The notes: a model not told the origin generated them from the sequence alone. DNA of 64,000 nucleotides from Phreatobacter aquaticus (GCF_005160265.1 NZ_CP039865.1:1946828-2010827), one strand, 5' to 3'; shown: positions 43,325 to 52,580, counted from the first letter of the stretch. A program made the numbers and translations.

Positions 43325-44467
43325 CTACCGCAGCATCTCGCGCGAAATCACGATACGCAGGATTTCCGACGTGCCGCCGCCGATCTCGGCGAGCTTGGCA
43401 TCGCGGTAGTGCCGCTGCATGTCGAATTCCATCAGATAGCCCCAGCCGCCCATCATGCGCATGCCGTTGAGGGCCGCCCGCATATAGGTCTCGGACGAGG
43501 CCAGATTGGCGATCGCGCTCTGCTTGTTATTGGGGATGTGGCGGTCGACCAGATTGGCGCTGCGATAGAGCAGCAGGCGCGCCGCATCGATCTCCATCTC
43601 CATGTCGGCGAGCTTGGCGCGGGTCAGCTGGAAATCGGCGATCCGCTGGCCGAACTGCTGGCGCTCCTTGGTATAGGTCAGCGACTTGTCGAGGCAGGAC
43701 TGCGCCGCCCCCACATTGACCGCCGAGAGGCAGCAGCGCTCGTAGTCGAGCGTCTTCAGCACGTTGCGCCAGCCGCGGTTGACCTCGCCGATCAGGCTGT
43801 CCTTCGGGATGCGGACGTCGGTGAGGAAGATCTCGTTGAGATCCATCGGCTTCAGGCCGAGCTTCTTCAGCCGCCGGATTTCGACGCCGGGCGTTTTCGG
43901 ATCGAGCAGGAACATGGTGATGCCGTCATGCTTCGGCGCGTCCACGTCGGAACGGGCCATCAGCAGGATGTAGTCGGCGACCTGGGCGCAGGAGCAGAAC
44001 ATCTTCTGCCCGTTGATCACCCATTCATTGCCCTCCAGCACCGCGCGGGTCTTGAGGGATGCCGCATCCGACCCGGAATTGGGTTCCGACAGCGAGAAGG
44101 CGAAGCGGATCTCGCCGCGCGCGATCTTCGGCAGGAGCGTCTTCTTCTGCTCCTCGGTGCCGAAATGGGCGATCGCGTCGGCGGCGATGATGACGGACGT
44201 GTAGTAGCAATTGGCACCGGCCTCGAAGTGCCAGGCGAATTCCTCGAGGAACACCGCGATATCGGTGCACGAGCCGCCGGTGCCGCCATATTCTTCCGAT
44301 ATCGGCAGGCCGAGCCAGCCCTGCTTGGCCAGCTTGTCGAACAGCTCGACCGGAAAGCGCTCCTGCTCGTCGCATTCGCGGACATATTCGATCGGGCATT
44401 CGCGCGTCAGGAACTGGCGGAGCGCGTCGCGCATGGCGCGCTGGTTGTCATTCAGCTCAAAGTCCAT
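43325..44467 (-). CDS. Acyl-CoA dehydrogenase
   Basis: A 380-aa FAD acyl-CoA dehydrogenase: FAFSLSEPNSGSDAAS substrate/flavin segment, INGQKMFCSCAQVADYILLMAR, and the C-terminal GGTSEILRIVISREML. Substrate-specific Glu cannot be placed by eye. It introduces a double bond in a CoA thioester. GAGGG precedes the ATG at 44467; the enoyl-CoA hydratase gene lies 28 bp upstream on the same strand. Confidence 0.92.
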   Translation of the reverse strand: MDFELNDNQRAMRDALRQFLTRECPIEYVRECDEQERFPVELFDKLAKQGWLGLPISEEYGGTGGSCTDIAVFLEEFAWHFEAGANCYYTSVIIAADAIAHFGTEEQKKTLLPKIARGEIRFAFSLSEPNSGSDAASLKTRAVLEGNEWVINGQKMFCSCAQVADYILLMARSDVDAPKHDGITMFLLDPKTPGVEIRRLKKLGLKPMDLNEIFLTDVRIPKDSLIGEVNRGWRNVLKTLDYERCCLSAVNVGAAQSCLDKSLTYTKERQQFGQRIADFQLTRAKLADMEMEIDAARLLLYRSANLVDRHIPNNKQSAIANLASSETYMRAALNGMRMMGGWGYLMEFDMQRHYRDAKLAEIGGGTSEILRIVISREMLR

Positions 44468-44495
44468 GTCGAACCCTCGCGTCCATCTCGCATCA

Positions 44496-45281
44496 TCATT
44501 TGCCGGTCCAGCGCGGCGGTCTTTTCTCGGCGAAGGCGCGCGGGCCTTCCAGAAAATCGTCGGAGGCGCGCATGCGCTTATGGGCGGGCAGACCCCGCTT
44601 CAGCACCGCGAAGGCCTCGGCATCGGAGAGCGCCTCCACCTCGCGGGTAATCTCCAGCAGCGCCTCGACGGCGAGCGGAGCGCACGAGACGATCTGCGCG
44701 GCAATGGCGCGGGCCTCATCCATCAGCTGGTCGCGCGGCACAATCCGATTGACGAAGCCGAGACGCAGGCCTTCCTCGGCTGAGAGCCGGCGCCCGGTGA
44801 GCAGCAGTTCGGAGGCGATATTGACCGGCAGGCGGCGATGCGCGCGCCACAGGCCGCCGGCTTCCGGAATGAAGCCGCGCTGCAGCTCCGGCAGGGCGAA
44901 TTCGACATGCGGCGCGCAGATGACCAGCGTCGCCATCAGCGAGAACTCGAAGCCCCCGCCGACCGCCAATCCGTTCACCGCCGCGATCACCGGCTTGATG
45001 AGATCGGTGCGCTTCAGGCCCATGAAGCCGTTGGGCCCGAAATTCTCCGAGGTCTCGCCGGCGGCCACCGCCTTCAGGTCCCAGCCTGCCGAGAACATCC
45101 GGTCGCCGGTGGCGGTGACGATGGCGCAGCGCAGTTCCGGCGTGTCGTTCAGGCGGGTGAGCGCCGCGTCGAGATCCTGGCTTGCCTGTTCGTTGAAGGC
45201 ATGGGCCGGCGGGTGGTCGAAGGTGATCTCGAGGACCGGTCCCTTCGCCTCGATCCGGACCCGCGACGGCTGGGCGCTCAT
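44496..45281 (-). CDS. Enoyl-CoA hydratase/isomerase (crotonobetainyl-CoA hydratase CaiD-like)
   Basis: A 261-aa crotonase: SAGWDLKAVAAGE oxyanion region, AVNGLAVGGGFEFSL, LPELQRGFIPEAGGL, with catalytic Glu in the PEAGG stretch. SAGWDLK and the overall layout are closest to CaiD of carnitine metabolism, but the same signature is used for other polar acyl-CoAs. Its ATG overlaps the stop of the upstream acyl-CoA dehydrogenase gene by 4 bp. Confidence 0.88.
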   Translation of the reverse strand: MSAQPSRVRIEAKGPVLEITFDHPPAHAFNEQASQDLDAALTRLNDTPELRCAIVTATGDRMFSAGWDLKAVAAGETSENFGPNGFMGLKRTDLIKPVIAAVNGLAVGGGFEFSLMATLVICAPHVEFALPELQRGFIPEAGGLWRAHRRLPVNIASELLLTGRRLSAEEGLRLGFVNRIVPRDQLMDEARAIAAQIVSCAPLAVEALLEITREVEALSDAEAFAVLKRGLPAHKRMRASDDFLEGPRAFAEKRPPRWTGK

Positions 45282-46435
45282 GCGTGGAACTCCCGCAGCA
45301 CATCCTTCGAGATGATGTCGCGGTGGATTTCGGAAGTACCTTCCCAGATGCGCTCGACGCGGGCATCGCGCCAGAACCGCTCCAGCGGCATGTCCTTGGT
45401 GACACCCATGCCGCCGAGGATCTGAAGCGCGTTGTCCGTCACGCGGCCGACCATTTCCGAGCCGAACAGGTTGACCTGCGAGGCCTCACGCTGGGTGATG
45501 ATGCCGGCATCCATCTTGGCGGCGGCATCCAGAACCATCAGGCGGGTCGCGTGGATCTCGGTCGCCATGTCGGCGAGCTTGAAGGCCGTGCCCTGATATT
45601 GCCCGATGGTCTGGCCGAAGGCCTTGCGGGTATTGGCCCATTGGGCGGCAATGCCCATGGCCCGCTCGGCGAGGCCGACGCAATTGCCGGCGAGCATCAC
45701 GCGGCCGGAAAAGATCCAGCTCTTGGCGATGGCGAAGCCACCGCCTTCCTGTCCAAGGATGTTGCGCGCCGGCACGCGCACGTCCTCGAACGAGATGATG
45801 CAGCTCTTCATGCCGCGGTTCGACAGCACGTCGAGCGGCGTGACCGTGATGCCGGGCGTCGCCTTGTCGACCAAGAGCGCGGTGATCCGCTTCTGCGGTC
45901 CGCGCGGCGTTTCCGCCATGCCGGTCACCGCGAACAGGATGATGAAATCCGCCCGCATCGCCATGGTGATGAACTGCTTGGTGCCGTTGACGATGAAATC
46001 ATCGCCGCGCCGCTCTGCCTTGGTGGTGATGGCGCGGGCGTCGGAGCCGGCGCCCGGCTCGGTCAATGCAAAGCACTCCCAGCGCTCGCCGCGGATCGTC
46101 GGCTTGAGATAGGTCTCGATCTGGTCGCCCTCGCAGGCCTTCAGGATCGGAGCAGGGCGATTGCAGGCCATGGCGAGTGCGCGCGACGTGCGGCCGAACT
46201 CGATCTCGGCGATGCAGCGCTGGCTCGCGCCAAGCCCGCCGCCGCCATATTCCTCCGGCATGTTCAGCGCGTAATAGCCGGCGGCGATCGCCTTGTCCTG
46301 CAGCTCGCGGAACAGGTCGTCGGGCACCGCATCCAGCTTCTCGACGAGGTCCTCGTGCGGCTGCAGCTCCTTCTCGACGAAGCCGCGCACGCCCTCGGCG
46401 ATCATCTTCTGCTCGTCCGTCATCGCAAGACTCAT
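45278..46435 (-). CDS. Acyl-CoA dehydrogenase (CaiA-like)
   Basis: A 385-aa acyl-CoA dehydrogenase: CFALTEPGAGSDARAITTKAERRGDDFIVNGTKQFIT segment, SFEDVRVPARNILGQEGGGFAIAK, C-terminal ERIWEGTSEIHRDIISKDVL. It is the first gene of the minus-strand catabolic operon, overlapping the CaiD-like gene. Upstream lies a 293-bp divergent promoter with an AAAC-N3-GTTTC palindrome at 46504-46514. Confidence 0.92.
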   Translation of the reverse strand: MSLAMTDEQKMIAEGVRGFVEKELQPHEDLVEKLDAVPDDLFRELQDKAIAAGYYALNMPEEYGGGGLGASQRCIAEIEFGRTSRALAMACNRPAPILKACEGDQIETYLKPTIRGERWECFALTEPGAGSDARAITTKAERRGDDFIVNGTKQFITMAMRADFIILFAVTGMAETPRGPQKRITALLVDKATPGITVTPLDVLSNRGMKSCIISFEDVRVPARNILGQEGGGFAIAKSWIFSGRVMLAGNCVGLAERAMGIAAQWANTRKAFGQTIGQYQGTAFKLADMATEIHATRLMVLDAAAKMDAGIITQREASQVNLFGSEMVGRVTDNALQILGGMGVTKDMPLERFWRDARVERIWEGTSEIHRDIISKDVLREFHA

Positions 46436-46501
46436 GGCGAAACCATCCGGTGGCGGTCAATTCTGGCGGGCGATGCAAGATCGCACTGCCGTTTCAATTC
46501 T

Positions 46502-46517
46502 GAAAACGTCGTTTCGA
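46502..46517. promoter_or_regulatory. Candidate IclR operator (AAAC-N3-GTTT)
   Basis: AAAC-GTC-GTTT (46504-46514) within TGAAAACGTCGTTTCGA, in the divergent promoter of the CaiA-like operon and the MaoC/molybdoenzyme operon. The same AAAC-N3-GTTTC pattern is upstream of the ABC transporter operon at 60638-60650. KdgR-type IclR boxes have a related TGAAAC-N3-GTTTCA shape. Confidence 0.45.
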
Positions 46518-46728
46518 CATATGAGCTATCGCCCAAAAGCTGTCAACGCGACGAAACGGTTTGGACGGGCCGTCTCCGGGAGGAGGCGAAAGCGAGCAAA
46601 ACGGCCTCCAGACTGACCCTTTCGCAGCAAGACATCAGCGTTGCGTTTTAATATGTGAGACGGCGTTGCAAAAATGGAAGGGCCATTGCATCCTCGTAGA
46701 CGTGAGATGACCAGCAGCCGGATTCATC

Positions 46729-47577
46729 GTGCCTCTCGACGCTCAGCGCCTCCTTTCCATCGACATGCTACCGCGCTCCGTTGCCTACGGCGACCGCGAA
46801 GCGATGCTTTATGCGCTGGCCGTCGGCCTCGGGCGAACGGGTGGCGATAGCGATCTTCGCTTCGTCTACGAAGACGGCCTCGCCGTCGTGCCGAGCTTCG
46901 CAACCGTTCTCGCCTTTGACGACAGCTGGCTCGCCGATGCGGGTATCGACCTCGCCCATGTCGTTCATGGCGCGCTTGATATTGCGTTCGAACAGCCCTT
47001 CGCGCCGGCGGGCGCCGTTGATGTCGCCTTCAGGATCGCCGGGCTCTCCGACAAGGGCGCCGGCAAGGGCGGACTGGTTCATCAGGAGACCATCCTGAGC
47101 CAGAATGGTGCTGCCGCCTGCACGGTGCTTTCTAGCCTGTTCGTGCGCGGCGGTGGCGGCTTCGGCGGCTCGGTTGGCCGCGACATTCCCTCCGAACGCC
47201 TGCCGGACCGCACGGCCGACGACAGCGTCGTGGTCGAAACCCGCCTCGAGCAGGCGCTGCTGTTCCGCCTGCTCGGCGACCGCAATCCGCTCCATGCCGA
47301 TCCGGCGATCGCCAGGGCCAGCAGCTTCGACCGGCCGATCCTCCATGGCGCCTGCACCTTCGGCATTGCCTGCGCGACCGTGCTGCGTCGCTTCTGCGCC
47401 CTTGATCCCGCCCGGCTCGGCCGTTTCGCAGCCCGCTTCGCCGGCCCGCTCTATCCCGGCGAGACGCTGGGCTTCTCGTTCTGGATCGACGGCGACCGGA
47501 TCGGATTTCGCGCTGTGGCCGTCGAACGCGGCGCCATCGTGCTCGACAACGGCCTCGCCATCGTCAGAGAGGCCTGA
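46729..47577 (+). CDS. MaoC-like hydratase, double hot-dog type
   Basis: A 282-aa protein with two hot-dog halves as in peroxisomal hydratase-2 proteins. The N-terminal half is degenerate; the C-terminal half has LLGDRNPLHADPAIARASSFDRPILHG, with the Asp/Asn-Pro-x-His pair. GTG start at 46729, with no strong ribosome binding site and no clear alternative. It hydrates a trans-2-enoyl-CoA to an (R)-3-hydroxyacyl-CoA, the opposite stereochemistry to crotonases in this region. Adjacent to the molybdoenzyme. Confidence 0.78.
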   Translation: MPLDAQRLLSIDMLPRSVAYGDREAMLYALAVGLGRTGGDSDLRFVYEDGLAVVPSFATVLAFDDSWLADAGIDLAHVVHGALDIAFEQPFAPAGAVDVAFRIAGLSDKGAGKGGLVHQETILSQNGAAACTVLSSLFVRGGGGFGGSVGRDIPSERLPDRTADDSVVVETRLEQALLFRLLGDRNPLHADPAIARASSFDRPILHGACTFGIACATVLRRFCALDPARLGRFAARFAGPLYPGETLGFSFWIDGDRIGFRAVAVERGAIVLDNGLAIVREA

Positions 47578-47589
47578 GGGACAGACCGG

Positions 47590-49905
47590 ATGAGCGCGAG
47601 CGGCACCTATATGCTGACCCATTGGGGCGCCTACCGGGCGCAGACCGTGGGCGGCCGCCTCCTCGCACTGGATCCGCTGGAGACCGACCGGGACCCGTCG
47701 CCCATCGGCGCATCGATCCCCGGCGCGCTCACCGACGGCATGCGCATCACCCAGCCGATGGTGCGCACGTCCTATCTCGACCACGGCCCGGCCTCGCGGG
47801 AGAAGCGTGGCCGCGACACGTTCACGCCGGTCTCATGGGACATTGCGATCAAGCTGGTGTCCGACGAGATCGCCCGCGTCAGGCGCGACCACGGCCATGC
47901 CTCGGTCTTCGGCGGCTCCTATGGCTGGGCGAGCGCCGGCCGCTTCCACCATGCGCTAAGCCAGATCCACCGGTTTCTGAGGCTCGGCGGCGGCTATACC
48001 GATCAGGTCAACACGCACAGCTACGCTGCGGCTGAAGTCTTGCTGCCCCATGTGCTCGGCAGCCGGGACAGCCTGGACGGCAATCACACGCCCTGGGAAC
48101 TGATCATCGGCCACACCGAGCTGTTCGTCGCCTTTGGCGGGCTGCCGCTCAAGAACGCCCAGGTGAGTGCTGGTGGCGTCGGCCATCACAATGTTCGCGA
48201 TCGCCTGATGGCGGCGCGCGCGGCTGGTACCGATTTTGTCAATATCAGCCCGATCGCCGCCGACATGGACCCGGCACTCCAGGCGGAGTGGCTGGCGGTG
48301 AGGCCCAATACCGACACCGCCCTGATGATGGGCCTTGCCCATACGCTGGTCGCCGAGGGCCTGCACGACCGGGCCTTCCTCGACCGCTACACGACAGGCT
48401 TCGACCGTTTCCTGCCCTACCTCATGGGTGAGACCGACGGTCAGCCCAAGAATGCGGACTGGGCCGCCGCCATCACCGGCCTCCCGCCCGAGACCATCCG
48501 CACGCTGGCCCGCCGAATGGCGAAGAGCCGCACGATGATCGCGGTCGCCTGGGCGCTTCAGCGCGCCGACCACGGCGAGCAGCCGCTCTGGATGGCCATA
48601 ACGCTGGCCTGCATGCTCGGCCAGATCGGTCTTCCCGGCGGCGGTTTCGGCTTCGGCTATGGCGGCAGCAACCGCATCGGCACCTCACCCCACGGCTTCT
48701 CCTGGCCGGCGCTGCCGCAGGGCGAGAACCCGATCGATTCCTTCATTCCCGTCGCCCGCGTCGCCGACATGCTGCTCAATCCCGGCGCGCCATTCGACTA
48801 TGACGGGAAGGAATACACCTATCCCGATATCCGGCTGATCTATTGGCTTGGCGGCAACCCGTTCCATCACCAGCAGGACGTGAACAAGCTGATGCAGGCC
48901 TGGCGCCGGCCCGAGACGGTGATCGTCCACGAGCCCTGGTGGAACGCGCTGGCGAAAAACGCCGACATCGTCCTGCCCTGTACCACCTCCTTCGAGCGCA
49001 ATGACCTCGGCATCGCCCGTGGCGAGGCGCATCTCTTCGCCATGCGCCAGGCGGTCGAACCGGTCGGCGAGGCGCGCAGCGACTACACCATTCTCGCCGA
49101 TATCGCCGGCCGTCTCGGCTATGGCCAGACCTTCACCGACGGCCTCGACGAGATGGGCTGGGTGCGCCACCTCTACGCCCTGTCGCGCCAGCGCGCGGCC
49201 GCCAACGACCTGTCGCTGCCCGATTTCGAAACGTTCTGGGAGATGGGCCACGTCCGGCTACCGCCGCCGACCGAGTACCGCAGCCTGTTCCAGTCGTTCC
49301 GCGAAGACCCTTTGGGGCAGCCCCTCGCCACGCCGTCGGGCCGGATCGAGATCTATTCGGAGCGGATTGCCAGCTTTGCCTATGCCGATTGTCCGGGACA
49401 TCCGGTCTGGCTGGAACCGGCGGAATGGCTCGGCAGCCCGGAGACCGCGCGCTTCCCGCTGCACCTGATCTCGAACCAGCCGACGACCCGGCTGCACAGC
49501 CAGTATGACAACGGCGCGGTGAGCCGCGCCTCCAAGATCAGCTGCCGCGAGCCCGTCTCGATCCATCCCGTCGATGCGGCGGCGCGCGGCATTGTCGCGG
49601 GCGATGTGGTGCGCCTGTTCAACGATCGCGGCGCCTGCCTCGCCGGCGTCATCATCACAGAGACCGTCTCGCCCGGTGTCGTCCAGCTATCGACCGGCGC
49701 CTGGTCCGATCCAGACCCCGCGACCGACGACCGGCCGCTCGACCGCCACGGCAACCCCAACGTGCTGACGCTGGATATCGGCACCTCGCGCCTGGCCCAG
49801 GGGCCGATCGCCCACAGCACGCTGGTGGAGATCGAGCGCTTTGCCGGCGAACTGCCGCCGGTCGGCGCCTTCACACCGCCGGTCATCGAGGCTCCGCGCC
49901 CATGA
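47590..49905 (+). CDS. Molybdopterin oxidoreductase, DMSO reductase family (BisC/TorA-like)
   Basis: A 771-aa enzyme with the DMSO-reductase layout. The Mo ligand is a Ser, Ser115 in GGSYGWASAGRFHHA, placing it with DorA/TorA/BisC rather than Cys or Asp types. No N-terminal Cys-x2-Cys iron-sulfur site and no Tat signal (starts MSASGTYMLTHWG), so a cytoplasmic BisC-type reductase of S-oxide or N-oxide groups is likely. It is the second gene of a plus-strand operon with MaoC hydratase, SDR and BKACE, which is an unusual partner set and suggests an oxidised sulfur or nitrogen group in the substrate. Confidence 0.88.
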   Translation: MSASGTYMLTHWGAYRAQTVGGRLLALDPLETDRDPSPIGASIPGALTDGMRITQPMVRTSYLDHGPASREKRGRDTFTPVSWDIAIKLVSDEIARVRRDHGHASVFGGSYGWASAGRFHHALSQIHRFLRLGGGYTDQVNTHSYAAAEVLLPHVLGSRDSLDGNHTPWELIIGHTELFVAFGGLPLKNAQVSAGGVGHHNVRDRLMAARAAGTDFVNISPIAADMDPALQAEWLAVRPNTDTALMMGLAHTLVAEGLHDRAFLDRYTTGFDRFLPYLMGETDGQPKNADWAAAITGLPPETIRTLARRMAKSRTMIAVAWALQRADHGEQPLWMAITLACMLGQIGLPGGGFGFGYGGSNRIGTSPHGFSWPALPQGENPIDSFIPVARVADMLLNPGAPFDYDGKEYTYPDIRLIYWLGGNPFHHQQDVNKLMQAWRRPETVIVHEPWWNALAKNADIVLPCTTSFERNDLGIARGEAHLFAMRQAVEPVGEARSDYTILADIAGRLGYGQTFTDGLDEMGWVRHLYALSRQRAAANDLSLPDFETFWEMGHVRLPPPTEYRSLFQSFREDPLGQPLATPSGRIEIYSERIASFAYADCPGHPVWLEPAEWLGSPETARFPLHLISNQPTTRLHSQYDNGAVSRASKISCREPVSIHPVDAAARGIVAGDVVRLFNDRGACLAGVIITETVSPGVVQLSTGAWSDPDPATDDRPLDRHGNPNVLTLDIGTSRLAQGPIAHSTLVEIERFAGELPPVGAFTPPVIEAPRP

Positions 49906-49987
49906 CATCGGCCCTCATCAACCCGCCGGAGCCAGAACCCGGCAAGCAGAGCATCGGGCGGTCCTTCCGCCCATCAGGAGTGTCTTG

Positions 49988-50770
49988 ATGACCGAGAAGA
50001 CCTATTGGGCGGGAAAGCGCGCCATCGTCACGGCGGGCGCCGCCGGCATCGGCCTGTCCATTGCCGAGGCGCTCCACAAGGAGGGCGTCAAGGTCTGGAT
50101 CTGCGATGTCGCCGCCGACAAGCTGGCTGAGGCCAAGGCGAAGCTGCCGGGTATCGGCGCCGTTGTCTGCGACGTCGCCGATCCGGCAGCCGTTGATAGC
50201 TTCGTCGCCGAGGCCGTGGCCGGCATGGGCGGTCTCGACTTCCTCATCAACAATGCCGGCATTGCCGGTCCTGCCGCGCCCGTCGAGGAAATCTCGACCG
50301 AGGATTGGCTGCGCACCATGGCGATCAACGTCAACGGCCAGTTCTTCGTGGCCCGTGCCGCCGTGCCGCATCTGAAGAAGAACGGCGAAGGCGTCATCGT
50401 CTGCATGGCCTCCGTTGCCGGCAAATATGCCTTCCCGCTCCGCTCGCCCTATGCCAGCTCCAAGGCGGCCGTCATCTCATTCGCGCGCGGCCTGTCGGTC
50501 GAGCTCGGGCCGCACAAGATCCGCGTCAATGCTATCGCGCCGGGCGTGGTCAGCGGCGATCGCATCCAGCGCGTCTTCACCGACCGGGCCAAGACCCGCG
50601 GCATCACCTACGAGGAGATGGAGGCGCTGGCGCTGAAGGCGGTGTCGCTCAAGACCATGGTCGATCCAGAAGAGATCGCCGAGCTCGTCAAGTTCCTTTG
50701 CGCGCCGACCGGTCGCGCCATTACCGGCCAGGTGCTCAGCATCTGCGGCGGCCTCGAATATACCGAATAA
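49988..50770 (+). CDS. Short-chain dehydrogenase/reductase
   Basis: A 260-aa SDR: nucleotide loop TAGAAGIG (15-22), NNAG (88-91), Ser142, Tyr155 and Lys159 (YASSK). It probably oxidises the 3-hydroxy intermediate to a 3-oxo acid. AGGAG lies upstream of the ATG at 49988; the longer frame overlaps the molybdoenzyme and is not conserved. The BKACE gene follows by 11 bp, consistent with 3-oxo product transfer. Confidence 0.92.
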   Translation: MTEKTYWAGKRAIVTAGAAGIGLSIAEALHKEGVKVWICDVAADKLAEAKAKLPGIGAVVCDVADPAAVDSFVAEAVAGMGGLDFLINNAGIAGPAAPVEEISTEDWLRTMAINVNGQFFVARAAVPHLKKNGEGVIVCMASVAGKYAFPLRSPYASSKAAVISFARGLSVELGPHKIRVNAIAPGVVSGDRIQRVFTDRAKTRGITYEEMEALALKAVSLKTMVDPEEIAELVKFLCAPTGRAITGQVLSICGGLEYTE

Positions 50771-50781
50771 GGCGGGCAACC

Positions 50782-51717
50782 ATGGCGAAATCACCGAAAG
50801 TCATCATCACCTGCGCCATCACCGGCGCGACCCATACCCCGACCATGTCGGAATATCTGCCGGTGACGCCCGACGCGATCATCGAGCAGGCGGCGGGTGC
50901 GGCGGAGGCGGGTGCTGCCATCCTCCATCTCCATGCGCGCGACGCCAAGACCAACCGCCCGACCGGCGATCTCGACACCTGGTTCCACATCCTGAAGTCG
51001 CTGAAGGGCCGCACCGACGCCGTCCTCAACATGACGACCGGCGGTTCCACCTACATGTCGATCGAGGAGCGCCTGGCCCCGCCGCTCGCCGCCGAGCCGG
51101 AACTCTGCTCGTGCAATATGGGCTCGATGAACTTCGGCACCTACACGATGATCCCGCGCTACCAGGGCAAGTGGAAGCACGACTGGGAGGAGGGCTATCT
51201 CGAGGCGAGCCGTGGCGCGATCTTCCGCAACACCTTCGCCGATATCGAGACGATCCTGACCAAGCTCGGCGACAAGGGCACCCGCTTCGAGTTCGAGTGC
51301 TATGACGTCGGCCACCTCTACAATCTCGCTCACATGGTGGATCGCGGCCTCGTCAAGCTGCCCATGTTCGTGCAGCTGATCATCGGGACGCTCGGCGGCA
51401 TCGGCGCCGACCCCGAGAACCTGATGTTCATGAAGAAGACCGCCGACAAGCTGTTCGGCGATCAATATCGCTGGTCGGTTCTGGCCGGCGGCCGCAACCA
51501 GATTCCCCGCTGCACCATGTCGGCCTCGATGGGCGGCAATGTGCGTGTCGGCCTGGAGGACAGCCTCTATGCCGGGCCGGGCCGGCTCGCCACCTCCAAT
51601 GCCGAGCAGGTGACGATGATCCGCAAGATCATCGAGGACCTGAGCCTGGAGGTCGCAAGCCCCGACGAGGCGCGCGCGATGCTCGGGCTGAAGGGCAAGG
51701 ACAAGGTGGCGTTCTGA
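50782..51717 (+). CDS. Beta-keto acid cleavage enzyme (DUF849/BKACE)
   Basis: A 311-aa TIM-barrel enzyme with the Zn pair in ILHLHARD (His49, His51), Glu region ECYDVGHL and C-terminal GLEDSLYAGPGRLATSNAEQV-type block. BKACEs condense a 3-keto acid with acetyl-CoA to give acetoacetate and a new acyl-CoA. Substrates include 3-keto-5-aminohexanoate and dehydrocarnitine; the polar residues that choose between them cannot be read here. Directly after the SDR. Confidence 0.92.
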   Translation: MAKSPKVIITCAITGATHTPTMSEYLPVTPDAIIEQAAGAAEAGAAILHLHARDAKTNRPTGDLDTWFHILKSLKGRTDAVLNMTTGGSTYMSIEERLAPPLAAEPELCSCNMGSMNFGTYTMIPRYQGKWKHDWEEGYLEASRGAIFRNTFADIETILTKLGDKGTRFEFECYDVGHLYNLAHMVDRGLVKLPMFVQLIIGTLGGIGADPENLMFMKKTADKLFGDQYRWSVLAGGRNQIPRCTMSASMGGNVRVGLEDSLYAGPGRLATSNAEQVTMIRKIIEDLSLEVASPDEARAMLGLKGKDKVAF

Positions 51718-51817
51718 GGAGACGGGCTGACGGGCGACCGCTGCCAGGTCGCTCATTCGGCCTGCCTGCCTTCGATCCGATCCTCGTCGATGCCCGCAGC
51801 GTGTGAACGCCTCTTTC

Positions 51818-51914
51818 CGTCATGGCCGGGCTTGTCCCGGCCATCCACGTCTTGGGCTTCGGCGGTGGTCTTTCAGAAGGCGTGGATGCCCGCGCACCAA
51901 GGGCGGGCATGACG
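51818..51914. repeat. REP-like palindromic element A (copy 2)
   Basis: Arms CGTCATGGCCGGGCTTGTCC...(from 51818) and CGTGGATGCCCGCGCACC...GGCATGACG (to 51914), closely matching the copy at 43179-43273. Confidence 0.85.
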
Positions 51915-51958
51915 CACGTGAGGTGAGACGTCTTCGCCTAGCTTTCTCGCACTCCATC

Positions 51959-52083
51959 CTGACCTCATCCTGAGGTGCGAGGCGAAGCCGAGCTCGAAGG
52001 ACCATTGCTCTCCGCCGGCGGAAAGGCGTCCTTCGAGACACGTTCGGCTGACGCCTCACGTGCACCTCAGGATGAGGTCAGGA
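51959..52083. repeat. REP-like palindromic element B
   Basis: CCTGACCTCATCCTGAGGTGC at 51959-51979 and GCACCTCAGGATGAGGTCAGG at 52062-52083 are near-perfect inverted arms; inner arms CTCGAAGGAC and GTCCTTCGAG also pair. A second repeat family typical of Rhizobiales intergenic regions. Confidence 0.85.
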
Positions 52084-52127
52084 GAGAACCGGCTCTCTCA
52101 CGCAGGGGCCCTGTGGCCGCAGTGGCC

Positions 52128-52580
52128 TCACTCCGGCCGGTTCAGCAGCACGATTACATGGTCGCCGGAGGTGATCTTGGTGCCATCGCTGCGCACCAGC
52201 ACGCCGCGCTCGGTAGCTATGCCGCGTCCGGGCTTGGAGCTTGGCCGCTTGTCGACCAATTCCAGTTCCAGATGAACAAGGTCTCCTGGCGCCAGCGGCG
52301 CATGGAACCGCACCTTGTCCCAACCGAGCGACGCCACCACGCTCTCCTCGAAACAGCCGATCTCGGCCTTGAGCCCCTCGATCAGGGCGAGGCCGAACAG
52401 CCCGTGGGCGATGCGGCCGGGAAAGCCGGCGCGCTTCGCAAAGGCCTCGTCCATGTGGACGGGATGGCGCTCGCCGGTGAGGTCGGCATAGCGGTCGATG
52501 TCATCGAGCGTGATCAGCCGCTCGGGGCTCCTCAGCACGGTACCGGGCACGAAGTCCTCGAACCAGATCTGCTCCGTCAT
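52128..52580 (-). CDS. MaoC-family hydratase (single hot-dog)
   Basis: A 150-aa MaoC protein: YADLTGERHPVHMDEAFA with the Asp/Glu-x-His hydratase motif, and RIAHGLFGLALIEG. ATG at 52580 overlaps the stop of the CoA ligase gene (ATGA), so it is the last gene of the ABC/CoA operon. Confidence 0.88.
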   Translation of the reverse strand: MTEQIWFEDFVPGTVLRSPERLITLDDIDRYADLTGERHPVHMDEAFAKRAGFPGRIAHGLFGLALIEGLKAEIGCFEESVVASLGWDKVRFHAPLAPGDLVHLELELVDKRPSSKPGRGIATERGVLVRSDGTKITSGDHVIVLLNRPE

